Below, piece by piece: positions 41,898 through 49,157 of a DNA stretch of 64,000 nt. The notes beneath the pieces are model-generated. The model had not been told where the DNA came from, searched no databases, and was given only the letters and a program-made list of their open reading frames with translations. Position 1 is the stretch's first letter. Every line of letters begins with the position of its first letter. Location: contig JAEWGW010000027.1 in NCBI GenBank assembly GCA_023388055.1, positions 356,868-420,867 of the forward strand, in the 5' to 3' direction. This DNA is from Bacillota bacterium. Lineage in GTDB: Bacteria; Bacillota; Bacilli; Paenibacillales; NBRC-103111. A program made the translations under genes and the position numbers.

Positions 41898-43973
41898 ATG
41901 CGCAAGCGTTTTCCCCCTATAAGTGACAAGCTCCCTGCTTTTATGCATGGAGCCGATTATAACCCGGACCAATGGCAGCATGATCCCCAGGTCCTGGAGG
42001 AAGATATCCGGCTGATGAAGCTGGCCCATTGCAATGTCATGTCTGTGGCCATTTTTGCCTGGAGCAGCTTGGAGCCTGAGGAAGGCCGCTTCGACTTCGA
42101 ATGGCTGGACCGGGTGCTGGACCGTTTTGCCGAGGCGGGAATCTTCGCTTGGCTGGCTACCCCTACAGGCGCACGTCCTACGTGGATGTCCCATCAATAT
42201 CCCGAGGTGCTGCGGGTCGGCGCCAACCGGGTGCGCAATCTCCACGGCATGCGGCATAACCATTGCTTCACTTCACCTGTCTACCGGGAAAAAACGGCCA
42301 TCATGAACGCCAAATTAGCAGAGCGTTATGCCCATCATCCTGCGGTGGTCGGGTGGCATATCTCCAATGAGCTGGGCGGCGATTGCCACTGCCCGTATTG
42401 CCAGGAGGCTTTCCGGATTTGGCTCCAAAAGAAATACGGCTCGCTTGAGGCTCTGAATCTGGCCTGGTGGACCAGCTTCTGGTCCCACACCTATACGGAT
42501 TGGGCCCAGGTGGAATCCCCTGCTCCCCATGGCGAGCGGATGGTGCATGGTCAAAATCTGGATTGGAAGCGGTTCGTCACCGATCAGACGATCAGCTTTT
42601 ACCTGCATGAGCTTGAGCCTCTCCGCAAGGTGAACCCGGAGCTGCCTGCCACGGCCAATCTGATGGACCTCTTCGAGGGGCTGGATTACCGCAAGCTGGC
42701 CAAGGTGCTGGATGTGGTCTCCTGGGATGCGTACCCCACCTGGCATCAGCCGCCGGATGAGCGGGGACAGGCGGTTCATTTCGCTTTTAACCACGATTTG
42801 TTCCGCAGCCTCAAGCACAAGCCTTTTATGCTGATGGAAAGCACTCCCTCCCTGACCAACTGGCAGGCGGTGAGCAAGCTGAAGAAGCCGGGGATGCACC
42901 GGCTGTCCTCTCTCCAGGCGGTAGCGCATGGCTCGGATACGGTCCAATATTTCCAATGGCGCAAAAGCCGCGGCTCCAGCGAAAAGTTTCACGGTGCCGT
43001 TGTCGACCATGTGGGCCATGAACATACCCGGGTGTTCCGGGATGTGGCGGAGCTGGGGGAAACGCTGGAGGGACTTCACGAGGTGCTGGGCACAAGCACC
43101 GACGCCAAGGTGGCGATCATGTTCGATTGGGATAACCGCTGGGCGGTGAAGGATGCACAGGGTCCGCGGAATATGGGCATCCATTACGAAAACACCGTCA
43201 TCCAGCATTACCGCGCCTTCTGGGAAATGGGAATTCCTGCGGATATCGTTGGACCGGAGGATGATCTGTCGGGCTACAAGCTGGTAGCCGCTCCTATGCT
43301 TTATCTTTGCACCCAAGCCACCGGTGAAAAGCTGGAGCGTTTTGTCCGGGAGGGCGGGACGTTGGCGTCCACCTATTGGTCCGGTGTTGTGGATGAGCAT
43401 GATCTGTGCCATCTGGGCGGTTTCCCCGGTCCGCTGCGGAGGGTGCTGGGCATTTGGGCGGAGGAAATAGACGCGCTTTATGACGGGGAGCATAATGGTA
43501 TTGTGCTGCAGCCTTCTGCGGCAGGGGCTTTGCCCGGATTGGCGGCAGAATACGACTCCGTGCAGCTATGTGAGCTGGTCCATGCGGAAACGGCGGAGGT
43601 GCTGGGGGTGTACCGGGATGATTTTTATGCCGGCCGTCCTGCGCTTACGGTGAACCGCCTGGGTCAGGGCCGGGCCTATTACCTGGCAACCCGTGCCACC
43701 GAACCCTTCTACCGGGACTACTACCGGGCGCTGTGCCGTGAGGCAGGTGTGGAGCCGCTATTGCCCGCACTGCCCGAGGGTGTTACTGTTCAGGCCCGTT
43801 CCAGCGAAACGGAGGAATATCTGTTTGTGATGAACTTCAACGGCGCGGTTCATGAGGTTATGCTGGACCAGCAATCCTATCGCGATGTGGAAAGCGGGCA
43901 GACGCTTAGCGGCGGAAGCGTGGAGCTTCCCGCATACGGCGTACGGATATTGGCGAGGCAGACGCGGAGGTAA
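41898..43973 (+). CDS. Beta-galactosidase, glycoside hydrolase family 42
   Basis: A 691-residue enzyme. The acid/base Glu158 is in WHISNELGG and the nucleophile Glu314 in FMLMESTPS. The Zn-binding Cys cluster found in many GH42 enzymes is present (HNHC, then GDCHCPYC). The domains are the TIM barrel (~1-390), the trimerisation domain (~395-610) and a small beta domain. No signal peptide; it probably hydrolyses imported galacto-oligosaccharides. GGAGGAG precedes the ATG. Two TATAAT-like boxes occur in the 130-bp divergent region with the AraC gene (about 41856 and 41871), with poor -35 boxes, as expected for an activator-dependent promoter. Confidence 0.95.
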   Translation: MRKRFPPISDKLPAFMHGADYNPDQWQHDPQVLEEDIRLMKLAHCNVMSVAIFAWSSLEPEEGRFDFEWLDRVLDRFAEAGIFAWLATPTGARPTWMSHQYPEVLRVGANRVRNLHGMRHNHCFTSPVYREKTAIMNAKLAERYAHHPAVVGWHISNELGGDCHCPYCQEAFRIWLQKKYGSLEALNLAWWTSFWSHTYTDWAQVESPAPHGERMVHGQNLDWKRFVTDQTISFYLHELEPLRKVNPELPATANLMDLFEGLDYRKLAKVLDVVSWDAYPTWHQPPDERGQAVHFAFNHDLFRSLKHKPFMLMESTPSLTNWQAVSKLKKPGMHRLSSLQAVAHGSDTVQYFQWRKSRGSSEKFHGAVVDHVGHEHTRVFRDVAELGETLEGLHEVLGTSTDAKVAIMFDWDNRWAVKDAQGPRNMGIHYENTVIQHYRAFWEMGIPADIVGPEDDLSGYKLVAAPMLYLCTQATGEKLERFVREGGTLASTYWSGVVDEHDLCHLGGFPGPLRRVLGIWAEEIDALYDGEHNGIVLQPSAAGALPGLAAEYDSVQLCELVHAETAEVLGVYRDDFYAGRPALTVNRLGQGRAYYLATRATEPFYRDYYRALCREAGVEPLLPALPEGVTVQARSSETEEYLFVMNFNGAVHEVMLDQQSYRDVESGQTLSGGSVELPAYGVRILARQTRR

Positions 43974-44022
43974 GAGATGCGACGAAACAAACACGGGTTC
44001 GTGCGGCAAGGCACATGATCAG

Positions 44023-44064
44023 GCTCCAGCTCATTCCCAACGCGGGAAGGGGCTGGAGCTTTTT
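44023..44064 (+). terminator. Intrinsic terminator of the GH42 gene
   Basis: GCTCCAGC and GCTGGAGC form the outer stem, with an inner TTCCC/GGGAA stem, and five T follow. Confidence 0.8.
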
Positions 44065-44081
44065 CGAGTAAAACAGCAGGA

Positions 44082-44196
44082 GTCCGGGTGACAAGTCCGG
44101 GTGGCCACTCTAAGTGACAACTCTGGGCGACAAGTCCTGGCCACCAGTCTGGGTGGTAAGTTTAGACAACCAATCTGAGGCAAGTCTGGCGAACGG
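44082..44196. repeat. 13-bp degenerate minisatellite
   Basis: Nine consecutive units of about 13 bp modelled on GTCCGGGTGACAA; only the eighth is shorter (11 bp). The region is within the 807-bp gap between GH42 and thrC and has no open frame related to it. Confidence 0.75.
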
Positions 44197-44243
44197 TTGG
44201 GAAGACGCAAACTGTGGGACGGAGAATTCGCGGCGTGTAGGTG

Positions 44244-44427
44244 TAACGGAAATATGCGACGCTTAGAGGCTAAAATCCGGGTGGTTTCCGTTCTAACGGA
44301 ACCAGGCGACCGTTAGCCGGGGAGGAACGCATCTTTGAGCCGGATTTGCTGCTCTAAGAGCCGGAGAGTTCCGTTAGCGCAGCAGCAAGCTTATTTTCCG
44401 GCTCTAAGAGTCGCAGAGTTCCGTTAG
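44244..44427. repeat. Intergenic palindromic repeat cluster, family A
   Basis: Two units TAACGGAAAT..GCGACGCTTAG and TAACGGAACCAGGCGACCGTTAG followed by two reversed units ending GAGTTCCGTTAGCGC. Same layout as at 11097-11280. Confidence 0.75.
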
Positions 44428-44524
44428 CGCCCCGAGGGAAAGTAGTTCCCCCCCTGCCGAGGAGGTGGTTTACCCCCTGACCTCTGTCGAGGAGGTGGCT
44501 TCCCCTGAGCCAAGGGGATAATAC

Positions 44525-44620
44525 GCGATAAGGCAGTTCAAGGACGCCTGGTTGACTGACCAGGCCGCCAACGGCACCTATGTGATTGCCGATGCGGTGA
44601 GGTTCGTGCAACAGGAATAA
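44525..44620 (+). pseudogene. Remnant of a golvesin-domain protein gene (C-terminal end)
   Basis: One frame reads ...WLTDQAANGTYVIADAVRF VQQE and then stops at 44618-44620. The pattern TD-AANGTYVIADAVRF is the end of the golvesin C-terminal-like domain found in secreted polysaccharide-active proteins. No start codon, ribosome site or upstream coding frame fits; the preceding sequence is duplicated GAGGAGGTGG stretches. It looks like the leftover of a deleted gene. Confidence 0.65.
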
Positions 44621-44724
44621 AGCGGTCCTCCTGGGCAAAGTCCGGGAAATCCCCCTGTTCGGGCCGTCCTGTCCGCCATCCGCGGACAAATGACGAAATG
44701 TGTTTGAATGGGCGGTTTCAAAGG

Positions 44725-44752
44725 TTGTGTAACCGGTGAGTTCTGATATAAT
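44725..44752 (+). promoter_or_regulatory. Promoter of thrC
   Basis: TTGTGT and TATAAT with a 16-bp spacer, 28 bp before the thrC start. Confidence 0.55.
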
Positions 44753-44780
44753 AGGGAAAAAACAGCGGGGAGCAACCACC

Positions 44781-46178
44781 ATGCATTTTGTCAGTACACG
44801 AGGAAAAGTGAAGAATGCGGGCTTCATCGAGACCTTTCTGATGGGGCTTGGCGATGACGGCGGCCTGATGGTGCCGGATGCCATTCCGTCCATAAGCGCG
44901 GATACTCTGAAGGGGTGGGAGAAGCTTTCTTTTCAGGAGCTGATGCTGGAAATCTTCGGCTTGTTCACTAACGGGGAGATTCCACGCGAGGATCTGAAGA
45001 CCATCATCCACGACAGCTACGCCACCTTCCGCCACCCGGATGTTACGCCGGTGAAGAAGCTGGACGATGAGCTTTATGTGCTGGAGCTGTTCCATGGCCC
45101 GACCTTTGCTTTTAAGGATATTGCCCTGCAGCTGATGGGCAATCTGTATGCATATGTGTCCAAAACACGCGGCGAAATCATCCATATACTCGGCGCCACC
45201 TCCGGAGACACGGGCGCTTCGGCTATTGCCGGGGTCCGGGGCAAGGAAGGCATCCGCATCTGCATCCTGCATCCCCATGGCAAGGTCAGTAAGGTGCAGG
45301 AGCTGCAGATGACCACAGTGGACGATAAAAATGTGCTTAATCTCTCCGTGGAAGGCAACTTTGACGATTGCCAGCGGATCATCAAGGAGATGTTTTCCGA
45401 TCTGGAGCTGAAGGGCAAGTACCATCTGCGTGCCATCAACTCCATTAACTTTGTGCGCATTCTGGCTCAAACCGTGTACTACTTCTATGCGTATTTCCGC
45501 ACGGTTGGCGCCGGCTCCGGCAAAACCGTCAGCTTCAGCGTGCCCACAGGCAACTTCGGGGATATCTTCGCCGGTTATTTGGCCAAGCGGATGGGCCTGC
45601 CCGTAGGGCGGCTGCTGATTGCCACCAACGAGAATAACATTCTGGCCCGTTTTGTGAACGAAGGGATTTATGAGCCGGGTGCGTTCCGCACTACCTACAG
45701 CCCTTCCATGGACATCCAGATTGCCAGCAATTTCGAGCGGTATCTGTATTATATGTACAAAGAAAGCCCGGAGACCGTGCGCTTCCTGATGACCGCCTTC
45801 CAGAAGGAGGGGGCGATTCGGATCAGCGGCAAGGATTTGGAGCAGGCCCAGTCGGATTTTGCGGCTTATGGCGTTGGAGGCTCCCAGTGTCTGGATACCA
45901 TCCGCGGCGTCTGGGAAAAGCACGGCTATCTGCTTGACCCCCACACCGCCTGCGGCGTAGCGGCTTACGAAGCGGTGGGCAAAGGCAGCGGTGATGAGGT
46001 TTGTGTGGCTTTGGCTACCGCTCATCCGGCCAAGTTCGACGAGTCCGTGCGGCTGTGCGGCATTGAGCAGAGCTTCCCGCCGGAGATTGCCGTACTGTTC
46101 GAGAAGCCCCAGCATCAGAAGGTTGTGGAGCATTCCTACGACCGGGTGCTGGAGGAAATCGAGGAGTTTTTGAAGTAA
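44781..46178 (+). CDS. thrC: Threonine synthase
   Basis: A 465-residue PLP-dependent enzyme that converts O-phosphohomoserine to threonine. The PLP-binding Lys112 is in FHGPTFAFKDIALQLMG, the phosphate-binding region in LGATSGDTGASAI, and VPTGNFGDIFAGYLAKRMG is characteristic. The length and the N-terminal FVSTRG... segment fit the longer E. coli/yeast-type class, not the ~350-residue Bacillus subtilis type. The ATG at 44781 has GGGGAGC at about 7 nt. It stands alone; homoserine dehydrogenase and kinase genes are not nearby. Confidence 0.96.
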   Translation: MHFVSTRGKVKNAGFIETFLMGLGDDGGLMVPDAIPSISADTLKGWEKLSFQELMLEIFGLFTNGEIPREDLKTIIHDSYATFRHPDVTPVKKLDDELYVLELFHGPTFAFKDIALQLMGNLYAYVSKTRGEIIHILGATSGDTGASAIAGVRGKEGIRICILHPHGKVSKVQELQMTTVDDKNVLNLSVEGNFDDCQRIIKEMFSDLELKGKYHLRAINSINFVRILAQTVYYFYAYFRTVGAGSGKTVSFSVPTGNFGDIFAGYLAKRMGLPVGRLLIATNENNILARFVNEGIYEPGAFRTTYSPSMDIQIASNFERYLYYMYKESPETVRFLMTAFQKEGAIRISGKDLEQAQSDFAAYGVGGSQCLDTIRGVWEKHGYLLDPHTACGVAAYEAVGKGSGDEVCVALATAHPAKFDESVRLCGIEQSFPPEIAVLFEKPQHQKVVEHSYDRVLEEIEEFLK

Positions 46179-46243
46179 AATAAGTCCGCTGAGTGACGCG
46201 GGGACCAATAAAGCTGATGAACTCCGTTTGCGGGAGCGCGGAA

Positions 46244-46419
46244 TGCAAAAGTGCAGTTAATTCCATAGGGAAGGCCTTCCGGCAGGGCTCATCCTGCAAA
46301 AATACATTTATTTTTGCGGATTCGGCCCTTCCCGGGTGGTTACACTCCTAAATAACTGCACTTTTGCATGATGATCCGTCTTGAGCGAGAGATTAGCCCA
46401 AAATAGCTGCACTTTTGCA
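46244..46419. repeat. Intergenic repeat, family D (TGCAAAAGTGCA)
   Basis: TGCAAAAGTGCAGTTA (46244-46259) is exactly complementary to TAACTGCACTTTTGCA (46353-46368), and a third, one-base variant copy lies at 46404-46419. Between the arms there is a further palindrome with CCTGCAAAAATA and TTTTTGCGG halves, giving nested hairpins. It fills the gap between thrC and the converging kinase gene; no gene is seen there. Confidence 0.75.
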
Positions 46420-46496
46420 GGATAGCCGGCTAGGGGATGTCCGCATACGCTTCAGCAAGCAAGAAGCTTGCAGCTTCAACCATTCGGGAACATAGC

Positions 46497-46530
46497 AAAA
46501 CCCGCCGGAGCCAAAGCTCTGGCGGGTTTT
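46497..46530. terminator. Bidirectional intrinsic terminator
   Basis: AAAACCCGCCGGAGC pairs with GCTCTGGCGGGTTTT with one mismatch, loop CAAA. It lies between the converging thrC and histidine kinase genes. Confidence 0.85.
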
Positions 46531-46569
46531 ATCGCGTCACGCTGCCTTTTAAGTCGCAGACTAGCTAAC

Positions 46570-48201
46570 TCAGCCCTGCTTGCGCGGCAGCCGGATGGCG
46601 AAGGTGGTGCCCTCCCCCAGTATGCTCTCCACCCGGATATCGCCGCCATGGGCATCAATCAGGGACTTGGAGATGGACAGCCCCAGACCCGCACCGCCGG
46701 AGCGGCGGGTACGGGAGGACTCGCTCCGGTAGAACCGGTCGAAAACATGGGGCAGATGCTCCTCCGGAATGCCCAAGCCATTGTCGCGCACACTCAGCTC
46801 GGTGGTGTCCTTGTGGGCGGCCAGTATCAGGGAAATCCGGCCGGTATCCGGATCCGTATGCTGGACCGCGTTGTGGAACAGATTCAGCACCACCTGTTTG
46901 ATTTTGTCCGGATCATACATCCCTCTCACCTGTGGCTGCAGGGAGATGAGAATCTCCCGTTTGCCGGCCAGCATCCGCAGCTGGGGTTCCATCTCCCGGA
47001 TTAATTCATCCAGGGAGGTATCCTTGAAGGTCAGCTGCGGCGCACGGTCCAGCTTGGCTAACAGCAGCAGATCCTCCACCAGCTTGTTGATCCGTTTGGA
47101 TTCGCCATGCATGCTGGTGAGGGCGCTTTGGAGCTGCTCCGGCTTGTTCATGGCGCCGCGGAGCAGCACCTCCAGGAATCCGTGGATGGAGGTCAGCGGA
47201 GTCCGCAGCTCATGGGAGGCATCCGCAATAAACCGGACCATCTGCTCCTTAGCCTCCCGTTCGGCCCGGAAGGAATCGTCCAGGCGGTGCAGCATGCCGT
47301 TGAAGGAATTGGCCAAATGGTCAATTTCCTCCTGGCCTTGGCCGGTGGGCAGACGTTCGTTCAAGGTGCCCGCATCCGTCCGCTGTACAGCGCTGACCAT
47401 CCGCGACAGGGGCACCAGCGTCCGCCGGATCACCGGCAGGTACAAGCCGATGCCGGCCAGGAGTGCCGCCGCCGACAAAGCGGCAAAAATCATCAGCTGC
47501 TGCAGCACCGTATCATCCAGAGGTGCGGTTGGCATGCTCATTTGGATGAAGGTATCTCCGGTATGCCCCGGCGCCCCCATAGTGGAGCGGAATACCACCA
47601 ACTGCCGTCCCGAGCTGCCGCTGCCGTCCACCACCCAATACTGGGGTTTGTTATGGGCCTGCACCTCCGCCAGAATTTCCGCATATTGCTCTTTGGAGAT
47701 GGAGGGCATGGGATGGCCCGCTTCCTCGGAGAGCCGGGTCACATTGCCATTCGCATCCACCACAGCCAGGGCTGTATCCGGCAAAAAAAAGTAAGGCCGG
47801 CGCCCTTCTGTATAACCGGGAGTGCGTGGCTGGTTGGCCGTAGTGTCATTGATTGCGCCTTCAGACGACGCAGAGGAATTATCCGGCACGGCCTGCGGAT
47901 TCTGCACCGCTGCACCGCCGCTGCTGTTCCCGGATTGTTTATCCGGCCGCTGGTTCTGGCCTTGCCTATCCTTCCGTTCGGGCATGGGATCGGCGCCCAC
48001 CAGCTCCCGGGGCACTGAATTCATTTGGGTGAACATGGCCTCTGCCTGATTTTTGTAGAGAAAATTCTTCATGAACCAATACTGGAATACCCCGATGGAC
48101 AAAAGCAGCACTGCCATGATCAACAGGGATCGGGTAACCAGCTGGTAGCGCAGGGATTGGGGGGCAGCCAGCCTGCGCAGCCGTCGGGCCAGGGTTTTCA
48201 T
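46570..48201 (-). CDS. Membrane sensor histidine kinase (HAMP-HisKA-HATPase)
   Basis: A 543-residue kinase. A membrane helix (~27-47), an extracellular region (~48-235), a second helix (~240-260), HAMP (~262-315), HisKA with the phosphoacceptor in FIADASHELRTPLTSI, and an ATPase with DNGLGIPEE and GGAGLGLSISKSL. The extracellular part contains an unstructured Gln/Asn/Ser/Pro-rich stretch (QGQNQRPDKQSGNSSGGAAV and onward) before a folded segment. Its start overlaps the end of the regulator gene by 4 bp. Together with the GT39/GT2 genes it resembles the set B. subtilis ykoG/ykoH and ykcB/ykcC, judged from gene types. Confidence 0.92.
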   Translation of the reverse strand: MKTLARRLRRLAAPQSLRYQLVTRSLLIMAVLLLSIGVFQYWFMKNFLYKNQAEAMFTQMNSVPRELVGADPMPERKDRQGQNQRPDKQSGNSSGGAAVQNPQAVPDNSSASSEGAINDTTANQPRTPGYTEGRRPYFFLPDTALAVVDANGNVTRLSEEAGHPMPSISKEQYAEILAEVQAHNKPQYWVVDGSGSSGRQLVVFRSTMGAPGHTGDTFIQMSMPTAPLDDTVLQQLMIFAALSAAALLAGIGLYLPVIRRTLVPLSRMVSAVQRTDAGTLNERLPTGQGQEEIDHLANSFNGMLHRLDDSFRAEREAKEQMVRFIADASHELRTPLTSIHGFLEVLLRGAMNKPEQLQSALTSMHGESKRINKLVEDLLLLAKLDRAPQLTFKDTSLDELIREMEPQLRMLAGKREILISLQPQVRGMYDPDKIKQVVLNLFHNAVQHTDPDTGRISLILAAHKDTTELSVRDNGLGIPEEHLPHVFDRFYRSESSRTRRSGGAGLGLSISKSLIDAHGGDIRVESILGEGTTFAIRLPRKQG

Positions 48202-48884
48202 GGCAGATCAACCCGGTATCCCGAACCCCGGAGCGTCCGGATCAGCTTATGCTCCTTATCCTCCAACTTCTCCCGGAGAGAGCGGATGTACACCTCCACA
48301 ATGTTCTCCTCCCCGCCGAAATCATAGCCCCAAACAGAATCCAGAATCTTCGCCTTGCTCAGCACAATGCCGTGGTTAATCACCAGATAGTGCAGCAGCT
48401 CATGCTCCGTGGGCGACAGCTCCAGCACCTGTCCCCGGTAGCTGATCTCCTTGCGCCGGTCGTCCAGCCGGAAAGGCCCGTGGTTCACCTCACCCAGGAG
48501 ACTCGGGAATTGGTTGCGCAGTCTGGCGTGAATCCGGGCCAGCAGCTCCTCGAAGCTGAAGGGTTTAAGCAGGTAATCGTCGGCACCCAGCCCCAGCCCC
48601 TTCACCCGGTCTTCGATTTCATCCTTGGCGGTGAGCATGATGATGGCGGCATTGATTCCGGTTTTACGCATCATCCGGCAGGCCTCGAACCCGTCCATTC
48701 CGGGCATCATCACATCAAGAATCACCACCTGGGGCTGAAAATCAGCCGCCGTGGTCACCGCCATCAGCCCGTCAGGGGCTGTCCGGATATCGAATCCTTC
48801 ATTCACCAGCCCCAGCTCAAGAAATTGCAGGATATGCGGCTCATCATCCACAAGCAGTATTTTGACACCCTTGGTCATTTTCAT
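48198..48884 (-). CDS. OmpR-family response regulator
   Basis: A 228-residue regulator: receiver (1-118; ILLVDDEPHILQ, phosphoacceptor in VVILDVMMPGMDG, Lys in YLLKPFSFEELL) and winged-helix DNA-binding domain (~130-225; LELSPTEHELLHYLVINHG, VEVYIRSLREKLE). GGAGA stands 8 nt before the ATG. It partners the kinase that overlaps its end. Four CTGAA(G) boxes 11 bp apart overlap the -35 region of its own promoter and probably bind this regulator. Confidence 0.94.
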   Translation of the reverse strand: MKMTKGVKILLVDDEPHILQFLELGLVNEGFDIRTAPDGLMAVTTAADFQPQVVILDVMMPGMDGFEACRMMRKTGINAAIIMLTAKDEIEDRVKGLGLGADDYLLKPFSFEELLARIHARLRNQFPSLLGEVNHGPFRLDDRRKEISYRGQVLELSPTEHELLHYLVINHGIVLSKAKILDSVWGYDFGGEENIVEVYIRSLREKLEDKEHKLIRTLRGSGYRVDLP

Positions 48885-48943
48885 CGGCGGTCTCTCCTAA
48901 GCATAAATTCTCATCATTTCCAATAGGCAGGGGTTATTCTAAC

Positions 48944-48998
48944 ATTATAAAAGCGTTAGCTGAAGATTGTCTGAAGGGCTGCTGAAGCTGTGCTGAAC
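48944..48998. promoter_or_regulatory. OmpR-type regulator binding array and regulator promoter
   Basis: CTGAAG occurs at 48960, 48971 and 48982 and CTGAA at 48993, with an exact 11-bp step. On the minus strand TATAAT (complement at 48944-48949) is a perfect -10 for the regulator gene, and the boxes cover the place of the missing -35. OmpR/PhoB-type regulators bind head-to-tail sites with 11-bp spacing. Confidence 0.65.
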
Positions 48999-49157
48999 AG
49001 CGTGCCATTGATGAAAGACATCGGATTTTCAGGCAACATTCAGCCTGCCTTCATGACGGCTTCAGATAAAAAGAGGAGAATAGAAAACAATCAGCATCAA
49101 CATTATATCAGAACCTTTTACAGCATTTTCTACAAAAATAAGAAGGGCGGGGACGGT

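Noticed and set aside
42315..43493. Minus-strand frame opposite the GH42 gene
   Set aside because: Antisense shadow; no ribosome site or domain.
44082..44196. CRISPR-like array
   Set aside because: Units are contiguous 13-bp degenerate repeats without spacers, and no cas genes are present.
44354..44893. Minus-strand frame of 179 codons across repeats and the thrC promoter
   Set aside because: Runs through family A repeats, the gene remnant and the thrC start; composition not protein-like.
44718..46208. Minus-strand frame opposite thrC
   Set aside because: Antisense shadow; thrC has complete motifs and a promoter.
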